From positions 4,960,001 to 5,024,000 of the forward strand of contig NZ_CP018047.1 of the NCBI RefSeq assembly GCF_002009175.1: 64,000 nucleotides of DNA. The letters are read 5' to 3'. Origin of the DNA: Streptomyces niveus (lineage in GTDB: Bacteria > Actinomycetota > Actinomycetes > Streptomycetales > Streptomycetaceae). Below are positions 8,858-16,300 of the stretch, in pieces. The notes beneath the pieces were generated by a model that ran no database searches, was not told where the DNA came from, and worked only from the letters and a program-made list of their open reading frames with translations. The first letter of the stretch is position 1, and every line of letters begins with the position of its first letter. Both the position numbers and the translations under genes were made by a program.

Positions 8858-9043
8858 TCAGCCCTTCTTCGGGCGGGGGGTGGGCGGCGAGAGCAGGACC
8901 GCGCCTGAACCCGCGGCGAGCGCCAGCGCGGCGCACTCCCGGCTGTCGCGGTAGGTGCCTTCGGCCTCGCTCGGGCTCAGAACCGCGTCGATGTCGACGT
9001 CCAAGTCCTGCGTGAAGTCACGGGCGTTGGTCTCGGTGGACAT
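8858..9043 (-). CDS. 61-aa acidic peptide, possible RiPP-type precursor
   Basis: The frame encodes an acidic N-terminal half (DFTQDLDVDIDAVL at about residues 9-22, then SPSEAEG) and a small-residue-rich C-terminal half: a single Cys at 37, then ALALAAGSGAVLL, and a PPTPRPKKG tail. That split resembles leader plus core in ribosomally made, modified peptides. The LDVDI stretch loosely recalls FxLD-type leaders. A GAGGGG ribosome binding site sits 8 bases before ATG 9043. It heads a tightly packed five-gene operon. No lanthipeptide synthetase, YcaO, radical SAM or lasso cyclase lies nearby, so if modified it would be by the unknown proteins downstream. It could instead be a small regulatory or carrier protein. 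Confidence 0.6.
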   Translation of the reverse strand: MSTETNARDFTQDLDVDIDAVLSPSEAEGTYRDSRECAALALAAGSGAVLLSPPTPRPKKG

Positions 9044-9077
9044 GCCATCATCCCCTCAGGAGGAAGCGTGTGTTTGA

Positions 9078-9113
9078 CGGACATAAGTCAGTTCACCTCA
9101 CATATCGGACATA
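9078..9113 (-). promoter_or_regulatory. direct repeat CGGACATA upstream of the peptide operon
   Basis: Two exact copies of CGGACATA (9078-9085 and 9106-9113), 28 bases apart, lie in the 79-base AT-richer gap between the flippase stop and the peptide start. The left copy is embedded in TGAC-N8-GTCA (9075-9090). This may be an operator or promoter giving the peptide operon its own control. Confidence 0.35.
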
Positions 9114-9122
9114 CGCAAGCGC

Positions 9123-11309
9123 TCAACCCCGGAAGTGGGCCGCTCGGGCGGCGACATGTACCAGTACGGCGGTGACCGCCAGCACCAGAAGTCCCGCGGA
9201 CACCGGAACGGCGACCGCCGCGAAGGCGCGCTGAGCCGCCCAGCCGCACACCGCGAGCACCCAGACGGCCGCCGCGACGACCCGCCCGTCCAGCCGGCCC
9301 TTCGCGCACGAGACGCGCAGTACGACGGCGGCCAGCCCCAGACAGAGCAGTTGCAGGACGACGGGCAGGAGTTCCGGCGCCCGTGCCGGACCGGTCAGCT
9401 GCGCGAGAGCGTCGGCGACCGGCCGGTGCCAGGGGCCTGACACCGCCTCGGGCCGTACGCCCAGAAGTGGCGGCACCCCGTGCAGCGCGGCGAACAGGGT
9501 CAGCGGCGCGGCCGTGAGCAGGAGCGGACGCGACCGTACGAGCGCCAGGGCCGCGCACTGGACGACGATCAGCAGGACACCGGCGCCGACGGTCAACGGC
9601 GGCAGGGCGGCGAGGAGTTGGGCGCCCGACACCCGGTCGTCGCCGATGTCGGCGGCATCCCGCAGGGGGAGCCAGAGAAGCCCGGCGGCCAGGGCGAGGA
9701 GCAGCCACAGGACCACGGCGGAGAGGTGACCGTTCCCGTGCGGGTGCGGGGTGGGTGAGGGCGGCTCCGCCTGTCGCGGACGGGCCCCGGACCTCGGTTC
9801 CTGGACGGGGATGCCGAACGCCGGGGTCGCGGTGTCGTGGACCCCGTGCGGATACGACGTCTGCCGCGCCCAGGCCGCCCGGTACTCGGCCTCCTCCGCC
9901 GCGTCGGCCGGTGCCCCTCCCGTACGCCGCCTCCGCTCGGCCGTCTCCCGTGCCCAGGTCGTCCCGTACGCGGTGTCCCGCTCCCCGTGTCCGTGCCGAC
10001 GGCCGCCACCGCTCAGCGCCGACCGCAGCCCCGGCGCCGCCACCAGCGCGATCAGCGTCATGGACAGCAGCATCGCCAGCCCGGCACCGGAGATCCCGTA
10101 CGGCCCGAGCAGCAGCACCGCGCTGCCGAGGACCGACACGCACATGGCGCCCTGGAGGACGGCGAGCATCCCCGTACGGCCCTGGACGCGCAGCACACCG
10201 ATGTACAGCTCCACGACGACACGCGGCAGGGCGGCGGCGGCCAGCAGGCGCAGCACCGTCGAGCCGTGCTCGGCGTAGTCGGCGCCGAAGGGCGCGAGGA
10301 CCTGGGGAGCGAAGACCACCAGCACCAGCACCACGGGCACCAGAAGCACCGTCATCCGGCGCAGCGCGCCCCGTACGCCGTCGGCCAGCCGCTCGGGGGA
10401 GTGCGAGGCGTGCGCGGTCAGGGACGAGGCCATGTTGATGGCCATGAACTCCATCGTCCCGCCGACGGTGTAGGCGGTGTAGAAGAACGCGTTGTGCGCC
10501 GCGTCGAAGCGGACGGCGACCATCACGGGCAGCAGATTGATCATCGCCAGGCTGAACAGGGCACCGACCGAGTCACCGGCCAGGAACCGTCCGATCTCCG
10601 CCGGACGCGGCGGCTCGCGGTCCCGGTCGGCGGCGGCCTGCCGGGGGATGAGGCGTCGGAACACCAGCCAGCCGAGCGGCAGTACGGACAGCGCGATGGC
10701 CGCCGCCCAGGACACGAAGACGCCGAGGACCGGCAGCGCGGTCGCGAACGCGACGAGCAGCAGCAGCTTGCCGAGGGAGAAGACGGCGTTGCCCACCGGC
10801 ACCCAGATGGCCTCGCGCAGCCCGGTCAGCACCCCGTCCTGGAGGGTGAGCAGCGCCCAGGCGACACACGCGCCGGTGAACAGGAGCCCGGCGGTGACGC
10901 CGCTGAGCGGCGCGTACGACGGGCCCCACAGGTCGAGCGTCAGCAGGAAGACCACACAGGCGGCGCACACGACGGCCGAACTGAGCGCGTACGCCCGCCA
11001 CACGAGCGCGCCGGTCGCCCGTCCGGCCCGTGGCACGTAACGCACCACCGCGCCGATCATGGTGGTCGCGGTGAGGGACGCGAGCAGCCTCATGGCGGCG
11101 ATGGCGGCGGAGCCCTGGCCGACGGCCTCCTCGGTGTAGTAGCGGGCGGCGACCAGCCAGAAGCCGAGACCGAGGGCGGCGGAGACGCCGGTGGAGAGCA
11201 TCAGCGCGTACGCGTTGCGGAACATCGAGTCGCTGCTGCCACCGCCGTTGTCGGCGCTGTCGGGGGCCCCGTCCTTCGTCGCCGAGTGCGTGCGCACCGT
11301 GTCAGTCAC
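9123..11309 (-). CDS. Wzx-like polysaccharide flippase with long C-terminal membrane extension
   Basis: A 728-aa protein. Residues about 30-430 carry 12 or so hydrophobic helices of the MATE/Wzx (MVF) type, with a cytoplasmic R/P-rich loop near 215. It would flip a lipid-linked saccharide across the membrane. A charged, low-complexity cytoplasmic stretch (about 430-530) then leads to four or five further helices (about 535-725), which ordinary Wzx proteins (about 420-480 aa) lack. GTG 11309 overlaps the stop of the aminotransferase gene (GTGACTGA), so I prefer it to the longer upstream frame. It belongs with the aminotransferase and probably the glycosyltransferase operon to the left. Confidence 0.8.
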   Translation of the reverse strand: MTDTVRTHSATKDGAPDSADNGGGSSDSMFRNAYALMLSTGVSAALGLGFWLVAARYYTEEAVGQGSAAIAAMRLLASLTATTMIGAVVRYVPRAGRATGALVWRAYALSSAVVCAACVVFLLTLDLWGPSYAPLSGVTAGLLFTGACVAWALLTLQDGVLTGLREAIWVPVGNAVFSLGKLLLLVAFATALPVLGVFVSWAAAIALSVLPLGWLVFRRLIPRQAAADRDREPPRPAEIGRFLAGDSVGALFSLAMINLLPVMVAVRFDAAHNAFFYTAYTVGGTMEFMAINMASSLTAHASHSPERLADGVRGALRRMTVLLVPVVLVLVVFAPQVLAPFGADYAEHGSTVLRLLAAAALPRVVVELYIGVLRVQGRTGMLAVLQGAMCVSVLGSAVLLLGPYGISGAGLAMLLSMTLIALVAAPGLRSALSGGGRRHGHGERDTAYGTTWARETAERRRRTGGAPADAAEEAEYRAAWARQTSYPHGVHDTATPAFGIPVQEPRSGARPRQAEPPSPTPHPHGNGHLSAVVLWLLLALAAGLLWLPLRDAADIGDDRVSGAQLLAALPPLTVGAGVLLIVVQCAALALVRSRPLLLTAAPLTLFAALHGVPPLLGVRPEAVSGPWHRPVADALAQLTGPARAPELLPVVLQLLCLGLAAVVLRVSCAKGRLDGRVVAAAVWVLAVCGWAAQRAFAAVAVPVSAGLLVLAVTAVLVHVAARAAHFRG

Positions 11310-12504
11310 CGTCGTGCCCCGGGGGTGACGCGGGCTCCGCCCCCGACTCGTCCAGTGCGGCGATGACCTGGCGGGCCCGTAACGGGTCGGCGGGCAGCGC
11401 GTGGCGGGCGAACCAGGCGGCGGGCGCGGGGCGCGGCGACGCGTCGGTGAAGACATCTCCCGCGTACACGTCGAGCGGCGGGTCGTAGAGATAGCCGGTG
11501 GTGATCCGGCGCCGGGTGAGCGCGGCGACGGCCGCGTCCCGGTCGGCGACCAGCAACGGCACCCGGAACAGCGGCCGGACGGGCCCCGGCGCCGCGGGCG
11601 CCGCCCACCGGGTCGCCAACAGCCGCTCCGTGCCCGCCCGGTGGGCGGCGAGCAGCGGATCGAGCCCGGACAGCAGCCGTTCGGTACGGCCAAGACGCAG
11701 CCGTCCCGGTGTGACGCGGTACCGGCGCATGTCCACCCGTACCCACGAGTCGAAGCCGTCGAGCCCCGGCCCCTCGGCCAGCGCCTCTTTCAGCTCACCG
11801 GGACGCAACTCCATCCGGATGCCCCGGCGCTCCTCGGCGCCGACCGCCCGCAGCAGCCCGCGCGCGGCCCGGACCAGCCGCAGTCCGCGTACGCCCGCCT
11901 CCGCGTACGGCCGCAGGGCGTAGGTGAGTTCGGCGGTGAGCGCGGCCGGTTCGAGGAGCGCGTCGCGGGCCGCCGCCAGCTCCGTACGGAGCGCGGGATC
12001 GGCCATGGCGAGGAAGCCGCCGGTCTTGGCGCCCACATGCTTGGAGAGGCTGAACACGGCCGCGTCCCCGAAGGTCCCGACGGCGCGGCCCGCCACCTCG
12101 GTGCCGATGGCGTGGGCCGCGTCCTCGATCAACGGGATGCCCAACGCGTCGCAGCGGGAACGCAGTTCGGGCGCGGGGTCGGGGTTCCCGTACAGATTCG
12201 TGGTCAGTACGGCGGACAGCCCGCGCCAGTCGGACTCCGGGACGGCCGCGGGGTCGATCGAACCGTCCCGCGCGTTCAACGGCGCCTGGACCGGGCGCAG
12301 TCCGGCGGCGAGCACCACGAACATGATCACGTCGTCGTTGACCGGCGACATCAACACCCGGCCGCCGGGCGGGCACCAGTGGCGCAGCGCCACGTAGAGC
12401 CCGAGCCGGCACGACGGCACGTACAGACACTCTCTGCCGAGACGTCGCCGCATGAGTGATTCCAGCGCGGCGTACGGCGTCGGGCAGCCCTCCCCAAGAG
12501 CCAT
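11302..12504 (-). CDS. DegT/DnrJ/EryC1/StrS-family aminotransferase-like protein (TTA codon)
   Basis: A 400-aa PLP-fold protein of the sugar aminotransferase family. IEDAAH (about 127-132) gives the ring-stacking Asp region and FSLSK (151-155) gives the Schiff-base Lys. It probably aminates a keto-sugar for the local polymer, though some members are dehydratases. ATG 12504 has an AGGGGG ribosome site; the longer frame would overlap the divergent regulatory region. Codon 375 (11380-11382) is TTA, the third such codon in this left region and absent elsewhere in the window, implying bldA-dependent expression. The stop overlaps the flippase start. Confidence 0.85.
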   Translation of the reverse strand: MALGEGCPTPYAALESLMRRRLGRECLYVPSCRLGLYVALRHWCPPGGRVLMSPVNDDVIMFVVLAAGLRPVQAPLNARDGSIDPAAVPESDWRGLSAVLTTNLYGNPDPAPELRSRCDALGIPLIEDAAHAIGTEVAGRAVGTFGDAAVFSLSKHVGAKTGGFLAMADPALRTELAAARDALLEPAALTAELTYALRPYAEAGVRGLRLVRAARGLLRAVGAEERRGIRMELRPGELKEALAEGPGLDGFDSWVRVDMRRYRVTPGRLRLGRTERLLSGLDPLLAAHRAGTERLLATRWAAPAAPGPVRPLFRVPLLVADRDAAVAALTRRRITTGYLYDPPLDVYAGDVFTDASPRPAPAAWFARHALPADPLRARQVIAALDESGAEPASPPGHDGD

Positions 12505-12553
12505 ACCGTTTCCCCCTGCCCCCGGATCAATGTGGCCTTTGGGGACGCTCCCG

Positions 12554-13444
12554 TCAATACGGTCGCCGTGCACCCGGCCCGTCCGGCGCGCCGCGCCCCG
12601 CCGGGGTGAGCCGCTCGGGCCCGGCGTGCCGCAGCGCGTCCGCGACGCGGTCGGTGGACCAGCCCAGGGTCTCGGCCAGCAGGTCCGCGTCGGCCGGCGC
12701 GCCCGCGTGCACCAGCGCCGCGAGCACGGTCAGCGCGTCGTCCACGGTGGAAGGACCGACCGCCATGTCGTCGCTGAGGGTCGCGAAGAAGTGGCCCATG
12801 TGGTCGAGCCGGGCACCCGCCGGGGTGTCCGCGCCGACGATCCCGGCCCCCCGCCGGGCCGTGTCCGCCCAGGTGGCGGTCGTACGGGTGTCGCGGGTCC
12901 AGGCGCGCAGCCAGACGTCGTCGTCCACGACGTACCGCTCGCGCCGCCGCAGCGGATCGCGCTCGCGCCGGACCATCCCCAGGCCTTCGAGATAGCCGAC
13001 GGCCTTGGAGACCGAAGCGGGGCTGACCTTCAACTGCCCGACCAGATCGGCGGCCGTGAGGGTGCCGGAGTCGGTGAGGAACAGCCGGACCAGGACGCGC
13101 GAGGCCATACGCGGCAGCCCGGTCTCGACCAGCATCTCGACGAACTGCCCCGCGAAGCAGTGGAGTTCCTCCTGGTCGCGGTTGTCGGTGCCGATGGCAT
13201 CACCGGCGTTGGCAGGGGTTCCCGCGTCCGGCGGCGCCGGCCTGCGACGCCGGGCCCGACGCTCGGTGGCGCGCAGCGCGCGGTCCGCCCGGTAGCCGTC
13301 GGTGCCGCCGTTGCGGGCCACCTCCCGGCTGACGGTCGATGTCGGCCTGCCGAGGCGTCTGGCGATCTCGGCGTAGCCCAGCCCCTCGGCCAGTCCCGCG
13401 CCGATGTTCCGGCGGTCCTCGTGCGTCAGCCTGCCTCCCGGCAT
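12554..13444 (-). CDS. GbsR/MarR-type transcriptional regulator with N-terminal IS30-like HTH
   Basis: A 296-aa DNA-binding protein. Residues about 1-45 (RLTHEDRRNIGAGLAEGLGY then IARRLGRPTSTVSREVARNG) match the HTH_38 domain known from IS30 transposases. After an Arg-rich linker, residues about 95-190 form a winged helix of the GbsR/MarR type (LTAADLVGQLKVSPASVSKAVGYLEGLGMVRRERDP). The C-terminal 100 residues look like an effector or dimerisation region. It is divergent from the ABC transporter at 13657 and separated by an AT-rich array of CATTG elements, so it probably controls that transporter in response to a toxic ligand. Two DNA-reading domains in one chain is the notable feature. Confidence 0.85.
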   Translation of the reverse strand: MPGGRLTHEDRRNIGAGLAEGLGYAEIARRLGRPTSTVSREVARNGGTDGYRADRALRATERRARRRRPAPPDAGTPANAGDAIGTDNRDQEELHCFAGQFVEMLVETGLPRMASRVLVRLFLTDSGTLTAADLVGQLKVSPASVSKAVGYLEGLGMVRRERDPLRRRERYVVDDDVWLRAWTRDTRTTATWADTARRGAGIVGADTPAGARLDHMGHFFATLSDDMAVGPSTVDDALTVLAALVHAGAPADADLLAETLGWSTDRVADALRHAGPERLTPAGRGAPDGPGARRPY

Positions 13445-13507
13445 CCGCGTTCGCCTCCTGGTGGGGTGTCGGTGAATGGTCCGCCCAGTATGCGTTCACC
13501 GTCAACT

Positions 13508-13567
13508 CATTGCAACGATTTTGCCGGGCATTGTTCATTGCGTTAACCCTCACCACCATTGCAATCG
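13508..13567 (+). promoter_or_regulatory. phased CATTG operator-like array
   Basis: CATTG occurs at 13508, 13529, 13536 and 13557, giving spacings of 21, 7 and 21 bases, in an unusually AT-rich stretch between the divergent regulator and ABC transporter genes. Extended copies include CATTGCAACG, CATTGCGTTAAC and CATTGCAATCG. Two-helical-turn spacing suggests a binding site for a dimeric or two-domain regulator, most likely the adjacent GbsR-like protein. Confidence 0.5.
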
Positions 13568-13656
13568 ACGTTGACGACTCATAAAACGCAACGTAGCTTT
13601 CGCATTTGTTGAAACGAATGTTGAGTGTTGGAACGGCCACGGCAAGGGGATTCGAT

Positions 13657-14547
13657 GTGACGACGAGTCGGAGAGTCGTGCTCGATGTCGAGGGACTGCG
13701 CATGCGGTACGGCACGAGAGACGTCCTGCGAGATGTACGGTTCCGGGCCCACCACGGCGAGGTGCTGGCCCTGCTGGGGCCGAACGGGGCGGGCAAGACC
13801 ACCACGATCGAGATCCTGGAGGGCTTCCGCATGCGGTCGGCGGGCCGTGTCGATGTACTCGGCTCCGACCCGGCACACGGCGACGAACGCTGGCGGGCCG
13901 GGCTCGGCGTGGTCCTCCAGTCCTGGCGCGACCACGGCAACTGGCGGGTACGCGAACTCCTCGCCCATCTCGGCACGTACTACGCCCCCTACTCCACGGA
14001 CACCGTGCAACGCCCGTGGGACACGGACGAGTTGGTCGAGGCTGTCGGCCTGACGGCGCACGCCGGCAGCAGGATCAGAACACTCTCCGGCGGCCAGCGG
14101 CGCAGGCTGGACGTGGCGATCGGCATCGTCGGCCGCCCCGAACTGCTCTTCCTGGACGAGCCGACCGCGGGCTTCGACCCACGGGCGCGCCACGAGTTCC
14201 ACGACCTCGTCCACCGTCTCGCCCACGACCACGCCACCACGGTCCTGCTCACCACCCACGACCTGGACGAGGCGGGAAAGCTCGCCGACCGCATCGTGAT
14301 CCTGGCCGGCGGCCGGATCATCGCCGACGGCACGGCGGACGAGTTGGCGCGGCAGGTGGCGGGCGAGGACGAGGTGCGCTGGACACGCGACGGCGAGCGC
14401 TTCACGCACACGACCACCGACTCGACCGGCTTCGTCCGCGGCCTGTTCGCCCGGCACGGCACCGCGATAGCCGAACTGGAGGTCCACCGGGCCTCGTTGG
14501 AGGACACCTACATGGCGCTCGTACGCCAGGAGGAGGCGGCCCGGTGA
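13657..14547 (+). CDS. ABC transporter ATP-binding protein (ABC-2 / DrrA type)
   Basis: A 296-aa nucleotide-binding subunit. Walker A is GPNGAGKT (about 41-48), the signature LSGGQ lies near 143 and Walker B with the catalytic Glu is LLFLDEP near 161-167, followed by the H-loop LLTTHDLDEA. GTG 13657 is chosen because AAGGGG sits 7 bases upstream; an upstream TTG at 13606 lacks a ribosome site. It powers the permease encoded next (GTGA overlap). The divergent GbsR-like regulator suggests efflux of a toxic compound or signal. The substrate is unknown. Confidence 0.9.
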   Translation: MTTSRRVVLDVEGLRMRYGTRDVLRDVRFRAHHGEVLALLGPNGAGKTTTIEILEGFRMRSAGRVDVLGSDPAHGDERWRAGLGVVLQSWRDHGNWRVRELLAHLGTYYAPYSTDTVQRPWDTDELVEAVGLTAHAGSRIRTLSGGQRRRLDVAIGIVGRPELLFLDEPTAGFDPRARHEFHDLVHRLAHDHATTVLLTTHDLDEAGKLADRIVILAGGRIIADGTADELARQVAGEDEVRWTRDGERFTHTTTDSTGFVRGLFARHGTAIAELEVHRASLEDTYMALVRQEEAAR

Positions 14548-15392
14548 ACCCCACGACCGGCACAGCGCGGATCGGCTGGTCCCGCGGGCTGATCGAACTG
14601 CGCCACTCCTTCACCAACGGCGGCGAACTGCTGTCCCATCTCCTGTGGCCCACCCTGATGCTGACGGTGATGTACTTCCTGCGGGACTCGGCCTTCGGGT
14701 CCGGCGGCCTCATGCTCGGCACCCTCGCCCTGCCGAGCATTCTCGGCATGAACGTCGCGATGGGCATGGTCGCCATGAGCCAGACCCTCACCGCCGAACG
14801 CGAGGACGGGACCCTGCTGCGCGCCAAGGCGACGCCCGACGGCATGCCCGCCTATCTGATCGGCAAGGTCGTCACGGTCGGCGGCGGTCTCCTGGCCGAC
14901 CTCGCCATCCTGCTGATCCCCGGCCTGCTCATCATCGACGGCCTCGCGGCCGGCGACGCCGGATCCTGGCTCACCGTGGCCTGGGTACTGCTGCTCGGCA
15001 TGGCGGCCACGCTCCCCATCGGCGCGATCCTCGGCTCGGTCTTCGCGGGCGCCCGCGCCCAAGGACTCATCCAGCTCCCGGTGCTGGGCCTGATCGCGAT
15101 CTCCGGCATCTTCTATCCGCTCACCTCGCTGCCGGAGTGGGTGCAGTGGATCGGCCAGGCGACCCCGATCTACTGGCTGGGGCTGGGCATGCGCGCCGCG
15201 CTGCTCCCGGACTCCGCGGTCGCCGTGGAGATCGCCGGGTCCTGGCGCCAGTGGGAGACGGCAGGGGTGCTCGGCCTCTGGGCGGTGCTCGGCCTGGCAC
15301 TCGCCCCGATCGTGCTGCGCCGTATGGCACGGCGCGAGTCGGGCTCGGCGGTGTCGGAGCGCCGGGAGAAGGCGCTGCGCCGGGTGGGCTGA
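14544..15392 (+). CDS. ABC-2 type permease
   Basis: A 282-aa membrane protein with six predicted helices; the PLTSLPEWVQWIGQATPIYWLGLGMR segment near the C-terminus is characteristic of ABC-2 exporters of the DrrB family. GTG 14544 overlaps the stop of the ATPase gene. It forms a half-transporter with that ATPase, presumably dimeric. It ends 18 bases before a strong terminator hairpin. Confidence 0.9.
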   Translation: MNPTTGTARIGWSRGLIELRHSFTNGGELLSHLLWPTLMLTVMYFLRDSAFGSGGLMLGTLALPSILGMNVAMGMVAMSQTLTAEREDGTLLRAKATPDGMPAYLIGKVVTVGGGLLADLAILLIPGLLIIDGLAAGDAGSWLTVAWVLLLGMAATLPIGAILGSVFAGARAQGLIQLPVLGLIAISGIFYPLTSLPEWVQWIGQATPIYWLGLGMRAALLPDSAVAVEIAGSWRQWETAGVLGLWAVLGLALAPIVLRRMARRESGSAVSERREKALRRVG

Positions 15393-15410
15393 GCGGCGGT
15401 GCACGGAAAC

Positions 15411-15449
15411 GGGCGGCGTACTCCGGCGCGGTGCCGGAGTACGCCGCCC
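15411..15449. terminator. 17-bp perfect hairpin between convergent ABC operons
   Basis: GGGCGGCGTACTCCGGC (15411-15427) pairs perfectly with its complement at 15433-15449 around a 5-base loop. It lies between the two convergent ABC transporter operons and has no T-run, as is common for high-GC terminators. Confidence 0.85.
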
Positions 15450-15508
15450 TGGGGTTGGACGAGTTGAGGGAGACGGGGTGCGGGAGGCGGCCCGTGCCGT
15501 CATGTCCG

Positions 15509-16300
15509 TTACTTCGGGTCGCGGTTGAACTTCGAGGTCGACCAGAAGTATCCGAGCACCGTGAGGCCCAGGCACCAGGCGAGGGCGAGCCAGCCGTTGT
15601 GGCCGATCTCGGTGCCGAGGAGCAGTCCGCGCAGGGTCTCGATGGCGGGTGTGAACGGCTGGTACTCGGCGATCGGCCGGAACCAGCCCGGCATGGTCCC
15701 GACCGGGATGAAGGCACTGGAGAGGAAGGGCAGCAGGATCAGCGGCGTCGCGTTGTTACTCGCGGCCTCGGCGTTCGGGCTGACCAGACCCATGCCGACC
15801 GCGATCCAGGTGAGGGCCATCGCGAAGAACGCGAGGAGACCGAACGCCGCGAGCCACTCCAGGACCGTGGCGTCCGTCGACCGGAAGCCGATGGCCACGG
15901 CGACGGCGCCCACCAGGACCACGCTCACCACACACTGGAGCACGCTGCCGACGACATGACCGACGAGCACCGAGCCGCGGTGGATGGCCAGCGTGCGGAA
16001 ACGGGCGATGATGCCCTCGGTCATGTCCATCGAGACGGAGACCGCGGTGCCGATCGTGGTCCCGCCGATGGTCATCATCAGGATGCCGGGGACGAGGTAG
16101 GCGATGTAGTCGGAGCGGTTCGCGCCACCGCCGCCGATTCCCGCGCTCATCACGTCGCCGAAGATGTAGACGAAGAGCAGCAGCATCATGATCGGCGTCA
16201 GCAGCAGATTGAGCGTCATGGACGGGTAGCGGCGCGCGTGCAGGAGATTGCGGCGCAGCATGGTGTTCGAGTCGCGTACGGCGAGGGCGAGGGAGCTCAT
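15509..16300 (-). CDS. ABC-2 type permease, DrrB-like
   Basis: A 263-aa protein with six hydrophobic helices. It has the DrrB-family run RRYPSMTLNLLLTPIMMLLLFVYIFG early and a LLPFLSSAFIPVGTMPGWFRPIAEYQPFTP motif late. It partners the ATPase encoded immediately upstream (4-base overlap). Such pairs export anthracyclines or lipids, but no biosynthetic gene cluster is visible here, so no drug is assigned. Confidence 0.9.
   Translation of the reverse strand: MSSLALAVRDSNTMLRRNLLHARRYPSMTLNLLLTPIMMLLLFVYIFGDVMSAGIGGGGANRSDYIAYLVPGILMMTIGGTTIGTAVSVSMDMTEGIIARFRTLAIHRGSVLVGHVVGSVLQCVVSVVLVGAVAVAIGFRSTDATVLEWLAAFGLLAFFAMALTWIAVGMGLVSPNAEAASNNATPLILLPFLSSAFIPVGTMPGWFRPIAEYQPFTPAIETLRGLLLGTEIGHNGWLALAWCLGLTVLGYFWSTSKFNRDPK

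Noticed and set aside
8858..9043. Standard lanthipeptide or lasso precursor
   Set aside because: No LanB/LanC/LanM, lasso cyclase, YcaO or radical SAM gene is nearby, and the core has one Cys with few Ser/Thr, so no known class can be assigned.
12554..13444. IS30 transposase remnant
   Set aside because: Only the small HTH resembles IS30. There is no DDE catalytic domain and no terminal inverted repeat, and the rest is a complete winged-helix regulator.
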